Source: Candidatus Methanocrinis natronophilus (GTDB taxonomy: Archaea > Halobacteriota > Methanosarcinia > Methanotrichales > Methanotrichaceae). Taken from it: 64,000 bases of DNA. Position numbers and translations under genes: made by a program. The stretch's first letter is position 1. Each line of letters begins with the position of its first letter. Location of the stretch: contig JARFPK010000001.1 in the NCBI GenBank assembly GCA_029167045.1, forward strand, positions 1 to 64,000, written 5' to 3'. This document shows, in pieces, positions 36,635-45,869 of this stretch. The notes below the pieces were generated by a model. The model was not told the origin of the DNA, ran no database searches, and was given only the letters and a program-made list of their open reading frames with translations.

Positions 36635-37020
36635 CGCAATGCCTCCTTCTTAATGTCGTAGAGCAACCCGATCAAGAGAACAACTATGAAAATAGCCATC
36701 CCGGTGATCGCAATGCTCACTCCGCCTACGGCGGGGATCGCCTCGGAAGCGTAGACATAAATCCATGGGTAGAGGAACAAAACCTCAACGTCGAAGACCA
36801 CGAAGACGATGGCGAAGAGATAGTACTGGACGTTGTACTGGACTCCAGCGTCCCGGATGGGTCTCAGACCGCCCTCATAAGTGGACCTCTTCCGAAAAGT
36901 TGATTTCTGAGGAGATATTATCTTCACGGCAGCTAGCGCGCCAATAGGCACTAGAGCACCTATTATCAAAAACATAATAAGTGGGATATAATAGTCCACT
37001 GCCACCATTTCGCCGCTCAT
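36625..37020 (-). CDS. fpoA: F420H2 dehydrogenase-like complex membrane subunit FpoA
   Basis: 131 residues, three helices, NuoA homologue; first gene of the operon. Contains the conserved loop with Y-E-G-G-L-R-P-I and the second helix F-D-V-E-V-L-F-L-Y-P-W. Strong AAAGGAGGT ribosome site. No fpoF or fpoO gene is present anywhere in the operon. Confidence 0.95.
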   Translation of the reverse strand: MSGEMVAVDYYIPLIMFLIIGALVPIGALAAVKIISPQKSTFRKRSTYEGGLRPIRDAGVQYNVQYYLFAIVFVVFDVEVLFLYPWIYVYASEAIPAVGGVSIAITGMAIFIVVLLIGLLYDIKKEALRWV

Positions 37021-37075
37021 TTTTTACCTCCTTTAGCCGTAAGAGCTAAACACAAAGTACTGATATAAAAGGTTT
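37021..37075 (-). promoter_or_regulatory. fpo operon promoter and leader with a small hairpin
   Basis: On the minus strand a TATA box (CTTTTATATC, about 37062-37071) precedes fpoA by ~45 bases. The leader contains TTTAGC-tcttacg-GCTAAA (37033-37051), a 6-bp stem with 7-nt loop directly upstream of and touching the AAAGGAGGT ribosome site (37026-37034). The stem could modulate access to the ribosome site. Confidence 0.55.
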
Positions 37076-37164
37076 ATGAGAAAATCGATTAGCACCACGA
37101 TCGCTAGCCAGGGAAGCCGCCGATCCCAAAAGGGGAGAAATCAGCATAATTAGGGTGAGTTTAG

Positions 37165-38079
37165 GTGGATTATATAAACCAGATCAAGTTGGAGGCCGGG
37201 ATGGAGATAGATGAGCTGGTGAGGATGATGGAGCGTTGCGGCTTTGGGGCCAGGAGACTGGCAGAAGCCGTCAACATCTACGAGGAGATGCTCTCCGAAG
37301 ATTATACCAGAGTCTTCACCCTGGCCGGCGCGATGATCCCTGCGGGGATGAGAAATATAATATCGTCCCTCATAAGGGAAGGGCGGATAGACGTCCTCGT
37401 ATCCACCGGGGCGAACCTCGTCCATGACGTCATCGAGGGCTATAGCCACCATATCCTGGGAGACCCCGATGCCCACGACACCGATCTTAGAGATGAGGGT
37501 TTGAGCAGGATATTCGACGTCTATGTAGAGGATGGCGACTTTGCCAGCTTCGAGGAGATCCTTCAGAATTCGCTTCCAGAGAAGACCGACCCCATGACCG
37601 GAAGAGAGTTCTTGAGGATCCTGGGAAGCAAGATCGACGACGAGAAGTCGATCCTCCGGTCTGCCTACGACTGCGGCGTTCCCATCTTCTGTCCTGCCCT
37701 CTCCGATTCGATGATCGGCTTACAGGCCTGGCTTTATAAGCAGACGAGAGGGCTAACCGTCGACGCCTTCGGCGACGTGGGGGAGCTGGTGGATATCTTC
37801 TACGGTGCTGAACGGTCCGGGATAGTGATCATCGGTGGAGGAGTCCCCAAGAACTTCGCCCTCCAGGCGATGCTCGTGACCCCAAATAGCTTCGACCTCG
37901 CCATCCAGCTCACCACAGACCGGCCAGAGGCTGGGGGGCTCTCGGGAGCGTCCCTATCGGAGGCGGTATCCTGGGGAAAGATCGGGGCAGAGGCGAGGAA
38001 GGTCACCGTCTACGGTGACGCCACCATCACATTACCCCTGATGGTGGCGGCGACTCTGACGAGGCTCGATAAGAAATAA
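37165..38079 (+). CDS. dys: Deoxyhypusine synthase
   Basis: 304 residues. Transfers the aminobutyl group of spermidine to a lysine of aIF5A. NAD-site motifs F-T-L-A-G-A-M-I-P-A-G and V-S-T-G-A-N-L-V-H-D, and the catalytic lysine in E-A-V-S-W-G-K-I near residue 280. The GTG at 37165 gives an N-terminus (I-K-L-E-A-G-M-E-I-D-E-L-V) in the family style. A TATATAA (37171-37177) inside it and GGAGG before the ATG at 37201 make the shorter start a real alternative. Confidence 0.93.
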   Translation: MDYINQIKLEAGMEIDELVRMMERCGFGARRLAEAVNIYEEMLSEDYTRVFTLAGAMIPAGMRNIISSLIREGRIDVLVSTGANLVHDVIEGYSHHILGDPDAHDTDLRDEGLSRIFDVYVEDGDFASFEEILQNSLPEKTDPMTGREFLRILGSKIDDEKSILRSAYDCGVPIFCPALSDSMIGLQAWLYKQTRGLTVDAFGDVGELVDIFYGAERSGIVIIGGGVPKNFALQAMLVTPNSFDLAIQLTTDRPEAGGLSGASLSEAVSWGKIGAEARKVTVYGDATITLPLMVAATLTRLDKK

Positions 38080-38147
38080 AGGGCTGGTATGAGTTTTCAT
38101 CTTGGATAGGACGTGGTATCATAAAGAGAACGGGAAAGATTCTTGAC

Positions 38148-38744
38148 GTGGTGGTGGGGATCAGCGGAGCCTCTGGGGTAGCCTATGGCATCAGGCTCCT
38201 GGAGGTCCTGGCTGAGATGGGATCGGCCACCCACCTGGTGATGACCGATGCAGCCCGGAAGATAATAGAGATCGAGACGGAGGCGACTCCCATCGAGGTG
38301 GAGATGATGGCCGACCGGGTCTATTCCCCCCGGGACTTCACCGCTTCGATAGCCAGCGGCTCTTACCTCTTCGACGCCATGGTGGTGGCTCCCTGCAGCA
38401 TGAAGACCCTGGCGGGGATAGCGAACGGCATCTCCGACACCCTCATCACCCGGGCGGCCGACGTATGCTTGAAGGAGAGGCGCAGATTGATATTGGTGAC
38501 CCGGGAGTCGCCCCTCAACCTCGTCCACCTGAGGAACATGGTCGCCGCCACCGAGGCTGGAGCTATCATCGTTCCACCGTGCCCGGGCTTTTATACGAAG
38601 CCCGAGACCGTCGAGGAGATGGTGGATGTGGTGGTGGGGAGGATCTTGGACCTCCTCGGAGCCGACCACCAGCTCTCCAGGAGGTGGAGGACTCCAATGA
38701 GCGGAAATGCTTATAACGACGAAAATCAGATGGAAGAGAGGTGA
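38148..38744 (+). CDS. ubiX: UbiX-family flavin prenyltransferase
   Basis: 198 residues from a GTG. Makes prenylated FMN for UbiD decarboxylases. Seen: V-V-G-I-S-G-A-S-G-V-A-Y-G near the start, S-I-A-S-G-S-Y in the middle, A-P-C-S-M-K-T-L-A-G-I and the R-E-S-P-L-N-L-V-H-L region. The C-terminal ~25 residues are an extra tail. Its stop is within the ribosome site of the following miniprotein. Confidence 0.92.
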   Translation: MVVGISGASGVAYGIRLLEVLAEMGSATHLVMTDAARKIIEIETEATPIEVEMMADRVYSPRDFTASIASGSYLFDAMVVAPCSMKTLAGIANGISDTLITRAADVCLKERRRLILVTRESPLNLVHLRNMVAATEAGAIIVPPCPGFYTKPETVEEMVDVVVGRILDLLGADHQLSRRWRTPMSGNAYNDENQMEER

Positions 38745-38749
38745 CTTAG

Positions 38750-38923
38750 ATGAAATGTCAAATGTGTGCTATCGACAAGGAGACGCTCCCGGTAAAGGCC
38801 AAGCAGGCTACCATACACGGGATAAAGGACACCGTTTTTAACGTCTGTAAAGAATGTCTTGAAGCCGCCCATAAATCGTACATAGACAAAGAATTTCTCC
38901 TGAAGAAGGGAGGAGAAGGATAG
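38750..38923 (+). CDS. 57-residue two-CxxC putative zinc protein
   Basis: A short frame with C3-Q-M-C6 and C33-K-E-C36, spaced as a zinc ribbon/treble-clef knuckle, then a Lys-rich tail. GAGGTGA lies five to nine bases before the ATG and contains the ubiX stop, so it is translationally coupled to ubiX. Function unknown; the cysteine spacing suggests a nucleic-acid or protein-binding zinc module. Confidence 0.8.
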   Translation: MKCQMCAIDKETLPVKAKQATIHGIKDTVFNVCKECLEAAHKSYIDKEFLLKKGGEG

Positions 38924-38930
38924 CTTCATC

Positions 38931-39044
38931 CTCATCAACCCCGATCATCTCCGCCATTTATTCGAGGGAAGAGTTCCCCGGATCCGGAGATATGCTCGGG
39001 GATGGATATCTATGGGGTTGAGATCGATGATCGAGGTTGATGAT
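38931..39044. ncRNA. Candidate structured RNA: 17-bp long-range stem with nested hairpins
   Basis: Arms 38932-38948 and 39027-39043 are complementary at 16 of 17 positions, one mismatch (38941/39034). Inside, CCAT (38954-38957) pairs with ATGG (39002-39005), CCCCG (38976-38980) with CGGGG (38997-39001), and CCGGATCCGG (38978-38987) is a perfect palindrome that competes with it. The element lies after the miniprotein stop and upstream of the atwA promoter, so it is either the 3' end of the ubiX transcript or a separate RNA. Strand and function unknown. A DNA-level palindrome remains possible. Confidence 0.45.
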
Positions 39045-39079
39045 CGATGCTGCCGGTCTCTGACGAGACGGTCTCGGAT

Positions 39080-39138
39080 AAACTTAAATTTGTGATGGTT
39101 TGTACTTCGTTCACAATACCAATTCGAGGCGAGATAAT
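39080..39138 (+). promoter_or_regulatory. atwA promoter and ribosome site
   Basis: A TATA-like AAACTTAAATTT (39080-39091) would start transcription near 39113, and GAGGCGA (39125-39131) lies about eight bases before the TTG at 39139. This excludes a start at 39100. Confidence 0.5.
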
Positions 39139-40743
39139 TTGACACCATTTATTGAGATCCGGGACTTGACGGTGCGGTTTGGCGAAGTTGAAGCGCTACG
39201 TGGCGTCAATTTGGAGATCCTGGAGGGGGAGTCTCTCGGCATCCTGGGGAGGAGCGGATCGGGAAAGAGCGTCCTTTTGCACGTCCTTCGTGGCGTCGAG
39301 ACCTTCGAGGATATAAGCGGAAACGTGATCTACCACGTCGCACGATGTCCCAAATGTCGGAACGTAGAGCCGCCGAGCAAGGCGGGAGAGAAGTGCAGAT
39401 GCGGCGGGTCTTTCGAGCCCTTCGACGCCGACTTCGTCTCCCTCGGGATAAACGACCGGGATAGACGGGACATATCTCGCAGGATAGCCATCATGCTCCA
39501 GCGGACCTTCGCCCTCTACGGTGACGAGAGGGTGATCGTCAATGTCATGCGGGCCGTCGAGGAGGCGAGCGGGGGGTCGATAAGCGTCAACCGGGCGGCG
39601 GACCTCCTCGACGAGGTTAACCTCTCCCACCGGATGATGCATGTGGCTAGGGAGCTCTCGGGGGGCGAGAAGCAGCGGGTAGTCCTGGCCCGTCAGCTCG
39701 CCAAGTCGCCTATGATGCTCCTGGCGGACGAGCCCTCGGGGACCCTGGACCCGAAGACCGCAGAGCTGGTCCACGATAGCATAAAGCGGGCCGTCGAGGA
39801 CTTCAACATGACGATGGTCATCACCAGCCACTGGCCGGACGTGATGGTGGAGCTGACGGACCGCGCTTTCCTCCTCGACCGCGGCAAGATAATATCCCAG
39901 GGCAAGCCGTCGGAGATAGCCGCAGAGTTCGCCGCCATGGCAGGCAAGATCGATGAGAGGAAGAAGGCTGATGTCGGCGAACCTATAATCCGATGTAAAG
40001 ATCTCTCAAAGCGGTATATCAGCATCGATCGAGGCGTCATCAGGGCGGTGGACGACGTCAGCCTGGAGATCTACGAGGGTGAGATCTTCGGCCTGGTGGG
40101 GACGAGCGGAGCCGGTAAGACGACCCTCTCCAAGATGCTCAACGGGATCATCCTCCCGACGAATGGAGGGATATGGTGCAGAATTGGAGACGAGTGGGTG
40201 GATATGACGGTCCTCGGCGCGGACCATAAGGGGAGGGCTACAAAATACATGGGGATGCTCCATCAAGAGTACACCCTCTACCCATACCGGAGCGTCATCG
40301 ACAACCTCACCGAGTCGATCGGCCTCGCCCTCCCCTTCGAGCTGGCGGAGAGGAAGGCGATCCACACCCTCATCACCGTCGGCTTCTCCGAGGAGGAGGC
40401 GATGAAGGTCCTCTCCAAGAACCCCTACGAGCTGAGCGAGGGGGAGAGGCACAGGGTCGCCATGGCCCAGGTTCTAATCAAGGAGCCTAGGATAGTCGTC
40501 CTGGACGAGCCGACGGGAACCATGGATCTGATAACCAAGATAGACGTCTCCAACTCCGTTCTGAACGCCAGAGAAGAGCTCGGCGAGACGTTCCTGATAG
40601 TCAGCCACGATATGGACTTCGTCCAGAACGTCTGCGACCGGGCGGCGCTGATGCGAGACGGAAAGATCGTCCACGTGGGGACCCCCGACGGCGTCCTCAA
40701 CCTGATGACCAAAGAGGAAGAAGAGGAGATGCTGGGGAGTTAA
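39139..40743 (+). CDS. atwA: Methyl-coenzyme M reductase activation component A2 (ABC ATPase)
   Basis: 534 residues from a TTG. Two ABC ATPase domains: first Walker A G-R-S-G-S-G-K-S near residue 37, signature R-E-L-S-G-G-E-K-Q-R; second Walker A G-T-S-G-A-G-K-T-T, signature Y-E-L-S-E-G-E-R-H. The first carries a zinc-finger insert, C-P-K-C...C-R-C-G, near residues 70-90, typical of A2. A2 hydrolyses ATP to drive reduction of Ni(II) F430 in MCR to Ni(I). First gene of a tightly packed operon with markers 3, 6, 5, 15, 17 and 7. Confidence 0.95.
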   Translation: MTPFIEIRDLTVRFGEVEALRGVNLEILEGESLGILGRSGSGKSVLLHVLRGVETFEDISGNVIYHVARCPKCRNVEPPSKAGEKCRCGGSFEPFDADFVSLGINDRDRRDISRRIAIMLQRTFALYGDERVIVNVMRAVEEASGGSISVNRAADLLDEVNLSHRMMHVARELSGGEKQRVVLARQLAKSPMMLLADEPSGTLDPKTAELVHDSIKRAVEDFNMTMVITSHWPDVMVELTDRAFLLDRGKIISQGKPSEIAAEFAAMAGKIDERKKADVGEPIIRCKDLSKRYISIDRGVIRAVDDVSLEIYEGEIFGLVGTSGAGKTTLSKMLNGIILPTNGGIWCRIGDEWVDMTVLGADHKGRATKYMGMLHQEYTLYPYRSVIDNLTESIGLALPFELAERKAIHTLITVGFSEEEAMKVLSKNPYELSEGERHRVAMAQVLIKEPRIVVLDEPTGTMDLITKIDVSNSVLNAREELGETFLIVSHDMDFVQNVCDRAALMRDGKIVHVGTPDGVLNLMTKEEEEEMLGS

Positions 40744-40744
40744 C

Positions 40745-42271
40745 TTGAAAGTATCTGTTAATGGTGCTGAGATCTCCCTCGAGGATGGTTTGACCCTCAG
40801 GGACGCCCTGGATACCGCAGGCGTCATCGCCCCCGAGGGCGCCACCGTCGGGATAGTCAAGGGCCGGGAGGAGGTGGAGAGAGTGACCGACTCATACTGG
40901 CTCAACACCACCAAAGGCAAGCTGAGGATAGAGCTTATCGATACGGGGTTACAGGCGATCTGGCACGAGGCGGTCCGGCAGATACCTGGGCTTCAGGTCA
41001 GGTGGAGTGACGTCGCCGCCGTCACCTTCGGTCCAGTCTCCACCAGGATCGCCCCCTCGAGAAGGGTGGAGGAGTACGACCGGTGGGAGGTGGCCTTCGG
41101 AGCAGGCGGGTTTGAGGCTGATAAGTCTCAGATAGTCTTTTCGAGGAAGAGACATTCTGCCGCCTACGGATCCCCCGCCGAGAACCGGGGGGTCTTTGCG
41201 ACGGTGGTGGGGGGAAAAGACCTGCTGGGAAGGCTGGAGATCGGTGATTCGATCCTGGATGTGGAGCCTATCGTCGAGTGGGCGGCGCTCTCCGATAAGA
41301 TGGCGACCCAGGACCTCTCCCTCCCCCTCACCGACGGGATGGAGATCTACACCAGATTTGATGTCGACCTGAACGAATCGGCGCCCCAGGGGGCGGAGTT
41401 CTTCCTCGCGGCTACGAGGGACGGGGTCTTCACCGTCGGAGGGACCTCCAGCTCCTTCGCCTCCACCGACGTCTTGCTGGGAGAGCGGATCGAGTTTGAG
41501 AACCGCGAGCCTAGGAGCGAGGGCGCCGTCACCATCCGGACCAGCGGAAGGGGGCTGGGGAGGATCTTCATCTACAAGGCGGACAGGACCTCCATCCCAG
41601 GCCACTCCATGGTGGGGAAGGTGAGATCCGGGATGGACCTGGTGAAGCTCGCCGAATCGGGGATGAAGCTAGCGGTGAAGGTCAATCCCGAGAGGATCAT
41701 GCTGATGGGCCTTCCCCTCAAAGAGGCGGAGGAGATCGCCCAGGTTCAGGGGATCGGCTTTGAGGTGGAAGGTCACACCGGTGACGACGCCGTGGTGGTG
41801 GAGCAGAAGCCCGTCACCACCATGCAGATCCTTAAAGAGCGAAAGGTAGTCGTCACGTCCATCCCGTCAGACCGGATGGTGGCGATAGAGCTATACGACG
41901 ACCTCGCCCCCAAGACCCTCGACTACTTCAGGCACGTGGTGGGGCTTAAGGAGAAGCCGGTCGGACCTTTGCCCGTATACTTCGTCTACGAGAACACCGT
42001 GCTCTTCAAGCCGGCGATCTCGGCGACCAGCTACAAGGAGATACTGCCCGAGAATAAGCCCGATGAGTTAGTCCGGGCCGGCGAGATCGGGGTGACAAAC
42101 CAGGCGGCAAAGAACGCCGGCCTCGTGGGGGTGAAGCTCGTCGACGACACCAGGTACGGACCCTCTGGAGAGAAGTTTTTGGCGACGAACATCGTCGGCA
42201 GGATCCTCGAGCCCGATAAGCTCCGGTCCGTCAGAGAAGAAGAGACCGTTTACGTTCTGGAGGTCCGATAG
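40745..42271 (+). CDS. mmp3: Methanogenesis marker protein 3 (UPF0288)
   Basis: 508 residues starting at a TTG one base after atwA. N-terminal ubiquitin-like beta-grasp segment (V-S-V-N-G-A-E-I-S-L-E-D-G-L), then the UPF0288 core and a cyclophilin-like C-terminal third (V-A-I-E-L-Y-D-D-L-A-P-K-T-L-D-Y-F). One of the marker proteins found in all methanogens and linked to MCR activation; known to associate with McrC/A2 complexes (from memory of recent structural work). Confidence 0.93.
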   Translation: MKVSVNGAEISLEDGLTLRDALDTAGVIAPEGATVGIVKGREEVERVTDSYWLNTTKGKLRIELIDTGLQAIWHEAVRQIPGLQVRWSDVAAVTFGPVSTRIAPSRRVEEYDRWEVAFGAGGFEADKSQIVFSRKRHSAAYGSPAENRGVFATVVGGKDLLGRLEIGDSILDVEPIVEWAALSDKMATQDLSLPLTDGMEIYTRFDVDLNESAPQGAEFFLAATRDGVFTVGGTSSSFASTDVLLGERIEFENREPRSEGAVTIRTSGRGLGRIFIYKADRTSIPGHSMVGKVRSGMDLVKLAESGMKLAVKVNPERIMLMGLPLKEAEEIAQVQGIGFEVEGHTGDDAVVVEQKPVTTMQILKERKVVVTSIPSDRMVAIELYDDLAPKTLDYFRHVVGLKEKPVGPLPVYFVYENTVLFKPAISATSYKEILPENKPDELVRAGEIGVTNQAAKNAGLVGVKLVDDTRYGPSGEKFLATNIVGRILEPDKLRSVREEETVYVLEVR

Positions 42272-42697
42272 GTGAAGTCTACCAAGTACGTGGTTACAAG
42301 TCAGGATTCCGACGTCCTCCCCTCCGATATAGCCCTCAGGATTTACGAACTCGGCCGGGATATAAACGTCAAAGAGGCCTGTTTTGGCGTCATCATCGAC
42401 GGCGAAGAGGAGGATATATTGGCGACGGTGGAGGATCTGAGGAAGATGGACGTGACCAACATCTTCATCAAAGATCGGGGGTTCTCTCCCGGAGACCCAC
42501 GAAGGTGCAGGGGCCACCGAGGCGGCGGGGCCAGGCCCGGATTTTACATGATGGAGCATGAGTCAGAGATCCTGCCCCTGATATCTCGGGGGCTAGCCTC
42601 CGAGGCTAGAGGCGAAGATCCTCCCTCTGGGGTCGAGACTAAAAGGCGTCCGACGTTGGAAGATTTGGAAGCGATGATAAACGAGGAGTTTTCCTGA
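42272..42697 (+). CDS. mmp6: Methanogenesis marker protein 6
   Basis: 141 residues, GTG start directly after the mmp3 stop. Contains I-A-L-R-I-Y-E-L-G-R-D-I-N-V-K-E-A-C-F-G and I-F-I-K-D-R-G-F-S-P-G-D-P-R-R-C-R, conserved in the family; one Cys in each segment could be cofactor ligands. The C-terminus (P-T-L-E-D-L-E-A-M-I) is an acidic helix. Confidence 0.92.
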   Translation: MKSTKYVVTSQDSDVLPSDIALRIYELGRDINVKEACFGVIIDGEEEDILATVEDLRKMDVTNIFIKDRGFSPGDPRRCRGHRGGGARPGFYMMEHESEILPLISRGLASEARGEDPPSGVETKRRPTLEDLEAMINEEFS

Positions 42698-42706
42698 GGT
42701 CCTTTC

Positions 42707-43144
42707 ATGGTTAAAGTCATGGTATACCCCCCCACCAGCATGATCCTCACGGATCTCGTCGAGAGGAAAGGCCACGAGGCGCTGGTAGTCTCAAAAGAAG
42801 TGAGAAAGAAGGTCGACACCCCCGGTCTCGACTCGCCCCCTCTGAACATGACCCCCGAAGACCCCAAGAAGGGGCTGAAGTACGCCGCCGTCGACGTCCC
42901 CTCAGGGGTGAGGGGGAGGATGGCGCTCCTGGGTCCGATGATAGAGGAGGCGGAGGCGGCGATCGTGATAAAAGGAGACGACTGCACCCTGGGGTGCACC
43001 GGCTGCGCCAGGACCAACGAGCTCGCCCGCTTCCTCCTCAAGACGAAAAGGATACCCCTTCTGGAGCTCGAATACCCCGAGGATGAGGTTCAAGCGAAGC
43101 GGTTCGTCTTCAAGATCCGGGAATTTCTGGAGGGTTTGAGTTGA
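42707..43144 (+). CDS. mmp5: Methanogenesis marker protein 5
   Basis: 145 residues. Three cysteines cluster in [14 protein letters not shown] near residues 85-98, a probable Fe-S or metal site. Its stop overlaps the mmp15 TTG start by four bases. Confidence 0.92.
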   Translation: MVKVMVYPPTSMILTDLVERKGHEALVVSKEVRKKVDTPGLDSPPLNMTPEDPKKGLKYAAVDVPSGVRGRMALLGPMIEEAEAAIVIKGDDCTLGCTGCARTNELARFLLKTKRIPLLELEYPEDEVQAKRFVFKIREFLEGLS

Positions 43145-44367
43145 TCAGGATAGCCCAGCTCTCCTGCGGCCCCGAGTACAGCGGAGTCCAGGGAGAGCTG
43201 CAGAAGGCCGCCGATATGGTGGGTGCAGAGCTCGTCTTCCCCGAGGTATCCCTCGAGGACGTCAGGGACGTAGAGAACAGGTTCGGGATCGAGGTGGCCA
43301 GCGGCGACCTGAACCTCGCCATGGCCAGAGCGACCCGGATCGTGGAGAACCCCGACCTCGCCGACGCCGTCTTTGTAGCCACCTGCTTTAGGTGCGCCGA
43401 GGGGGCTATCGTCAGAAGCGAGATCCGCAAGTACATCCACGAGAACTCCAGGATCCCCGTCCTCAGCTACTCCTTCACCGAGAGGACGACCGCCGAGACG
43501 CTCCTCACCAGGATGGAGGCCCTCGTCACCACCGCAAGGTTCAAGGGGCTCCTCTCCCGGGAGAGGCAGACGGGCCTCACCGCCGGGATCGACTCCGGCT
43601 CGACGACGACAAAGTCGGTGGTGATGAGGGATAACGAGGTCATAGGGATCGGCTGGGTCCCCACCACGGAGGTGATCAAGAGCGCCGAGGCCGCCTATAG
43701 CGAAGCCCTGGAATCGGCGGGGGTAAAGAGGGAGGAGATCGAGGGGCTGGGGACGACGGGATACGGCCGCCACCTCATCGGCAAGCATTTCGTGGCGAAG
43801 CTCGTCCAGGAGGAGATCACCGTCAACTCCAAGGGGGCGGTCTTCCTGGCGGACGCTCAGAAGGGCAACGCGACGGTGATCGATATCGGTGGTATGGACA
43901 ACAAAGCGATATCCGTCCAGGACGGCGTCCCCGGCACCTTCACCATGGGTGGGATCTGCGCCGGCGCCTCGGGGAGGTTTCTGGAGCTGACCGCCAAGCG
44001 TCTCGGCGTCGATATAACGGAGCTCGGCAAGCTTGCCCTGAAGGGGGACCACAAGAGAGTCCCCATGAACAGCTACTGCATCGTCTTCGGTACCCAGAGC
44101 CTGGTCAACAGCCTCTCGGCGGGGTCAAGCCCCGAGGACGTGGCTATGGCAGCCTGTCACAGCGTCGCAGAACAGGTCTTCGAGCAGCAGCTCCAGGAGG
44201 TGGAGGTGAAGGAGCCTGTGATCATGGTGGGGGGGACCGCCCTCATCGAGGGGCTTCCCCGGGCGATGGAGCAGCTCCTCGGGCTGAAGGTGACGGTCCC
44301 CGATTACGCCCAATACATCGGCTGCGTCGGAGCGAGCCTCCTCGTATCGGGCCTCGTGGAGGATTGA
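43141..44367 (+). CDS. mmp15: Methanogenesis marker protein 15 (BadF/BcrA-type ATPase)
   Basis: 408 residues. Residues 1-~135 are a marker-specific domain with two cysteines (L-S-C-G-P-E-Y, A-T-C-F-R-C-A); the rest is an acetate-kinase-like ASKHA ATPase of the BcrA/BadF/HgdC activator family: phosphate loop [10 protein letters not shown], second loop D-I-G-G-M-D-N-K and Fe-S cysteine in [11 protein letters not shown]. Relatives are ATP-driven electron activases, which fits a role in low-potential electron delivery to MCR (inference). Confidence 0.94.
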   Translation: MIRIAQLSCGPEYSGVQGELQKAADMVGAELVFPEVSLEDVRDVENRFGIEVASGDLNLAMARATRIVENPDLADAVFVATCFRCAEGAIVRSEIRKYIHENSRIPVLSYSFTERTTAETLLTRMEALVTTARFKGLLSRERQTGLTAGIDSGSTTTKSVVMRDNEVIGIGWVPTTEVIKSAEAAYSEALESAGVKREEIEGLGTTGYGRHLIGKHFVAKLVQEEITVNSKGAVFLADAQKGNATVIDIGGMDNKAISVQDGVPGTFTMGGICAGASGRFLELTAKRLGVDITELGKLALKGDHKRVPMNSYCIVFGTQSLVNSLSAGSSPEDVAMAACHSVAEQVFEQQLQEVEVKEPVIMVGGTALIEGLPRAMEQLLGLKVTVPDYAQYIGCVGASLLVSGLVED

Positions 44368-44368
44368 G

Positions 44369-44944
44369 ATGGAGATGGACCCCCTCGAGGTCTTCGAGGT
44401 CGAGATGCCCGGCGAGGATTACGGGACAGAGAAGTACAGGGAGATAATCATGGACATCCTCCAAGATCTGGGGCTGATCAGGTCGATAGGCAGGCTGCGG
44501 GTCTATGTCGACATAAAGATCCCTTACTTCGCCGTTCAGGGCATGATCCGGGGTAAGCAGCCGCCTCTAAGGGTAGGGGACGTCGGAGATCTCCTTTACG
44601 CTGAGGGGGGCTATCAGATCACCGTCGATGATGAGGAGCATATGGCAGGCCTCATCCGGGCCCTCTGGGAGAAGTACGGCAGGGAGAAGGTGGAGCAGCC
44701 CGAGAGGAACGTCCTTGTCGTCCTGTCGGAGGAGTCCCCCCAGGATCTGGTGGTGGCAGACACCGAGACGGAGTTCCGGCGGGACCTCATGGACGCCCTC
44801 GTCAGAATAGCCCCGGAGGGGTTCCGCAACAGGAGGAACGAGATGAGCAAAGAGAGCTTCTTCTTCCTGGCCGCAGAAGAGACTATAACTCCAGAGATGA
44901 TCGCCGAGGCTAAGGAGAGACTGGGAGGGATGAGAGATGCTTGA
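44369..44944 (+). CDS. mmp17: Methanogenesis marker protein 17
   Basis: 191 residues, starts two bases after mmp15. Contains the family segments E-D-Y-G-T-E-K-Y-R-E-I-I and K-I-P-Y-F-A-V-Q-G-M-I-R-G; no cysteines, no membrane helix. Overlaps the mmp7 start by eight bases. Confidence 0.92.
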   Translation: MEMDPLEVFEVEMPGEDYGTEKYREIIMDILQDLGLIRSIGRLRVYVDIKIPYFAVQGMIRGKQPPLRVGDVGDLLYAEGGYQITVDDEEHMAGLIRALWEKYGREKVEQPERNVLVVLSEESPQDLVVADTETEFRRDLMDALVRIAPEGFRNRRNEMSKESFFFLAAEETITPEMIAEAKERLGGMRDA

Positions 44945-45860
44945 TCCCGTGATGTTCACCGGCGGCGTCTACAAACACGACCTGGTGACGGAGCTCGTCG
45001 AGGACCTGGGAGGCTACCTCCTCCAGAAGAACGTCACCCAGAGCGAAGTGATCCTCCTGATGCTCGTCCCCCATGAAGACCTGCCGATCCTCGAGGCCCT
45101 GGCCAAGGAGCTGCGAGGAAAGCTCGAACGGGCGCCCCTGGCTGGGACGGAGATCGCCGTCGTCACCCCTACCCTCGCCATCCATCACCTCCCTCACCCC
45201 GCCTGCGACGTCGCCGAGTACCTCAGAAGGCACGGTGCCAAGAGCAACATGATCGGTATGGGCCGGGGGGTCGCGAAGAAGATCTCCCAGATAGACGAGT
45301 TCGAGACCGCCCTCATAAACGAGCACGACGCCGTCGTCTTCACCTTCGGCAACTTCGCCGACTGCATCATAAAAAAAGAGCACCTCTATCGAACCCTCAC
45401 CGTCCCCGTCATCGTCACCGGAGGACCAGAGATGAAGGAGGAGGACCTGCCTTTCGCCTTCGAGTACGTCCCGCGGGTCGGGAGGATAGCCCATCGGTCC
45501 CGGAAGGCGACGGAGATAGGGTCCCTGGACAACATAGTAGCCGCCGTCGGAAGAGCCCTCGACAGCGTCCGTAACTCTATATCGAAGGACCCCCTCACCA
45601 CCACCCCGCCCCGGGTGATGGAGGCGGTCAGAGAGCAGGTTCCGGACGTCACGGAGTCCCTCTCGCCGCTGCCGATAGCCCTCAACTTAAACGGCCTGAG
45701 GATAAAGCTTCCCTTCGAGGAGTACAGCGAGGCGGTCAAAGGCGTCACCTTCGATGAGGGGGTGACCCTGGAGGAGATCGCCCGAGTCGTCCCCTCCAGG
45801 ATGAAGAACTATATACTCGTTCGGATATTGCCCGTCTCTGAGACCGGCTTTGTCGTCTAG
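44937..45860 (+). CDS. mmp7: Methanogenesis marker protein 7
   Basis: 307 residues. Alternating beta-alpha structure with F-T-G-G-V-Y-K-H-D near the start, H-P-A-C-D-V-A-E-Y, F-G-N-F-A-D-C-I-I-K and V-T-G-G-P-E-M. Cysteines in these segments may bind a cluster. Last marker of the operon. Confidence 0.93.
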   Translation: MLDPVMFTGGVYKHDLVTELVEDLGGYLLQKNVTQSEVILLMLVPHEDLPILEALAKELRGKLERAPLAGTEIAVVTPTLAIHHLPHPACDVAEYLRRHGAKSNMIGMGRGVAKKISQIDEFETALINEHDAVVFTFGNFADCIIKKEHLYRTLTVPVIVTGGPEMKEEDLPFAFEYVPRVGRIAHRSRKATEIGSLDNIVAAVGRALDSVRNSISKDPLTTTPPRVMEAVREQVPDVTESLSPLPIALNLNGLRIKLPFEEYSEAVKGVTFDEGVTLEEIARVVPSRMKNYILVRILPVSETGFVV

Positions 45861-45869
45861 GTGAGATGA

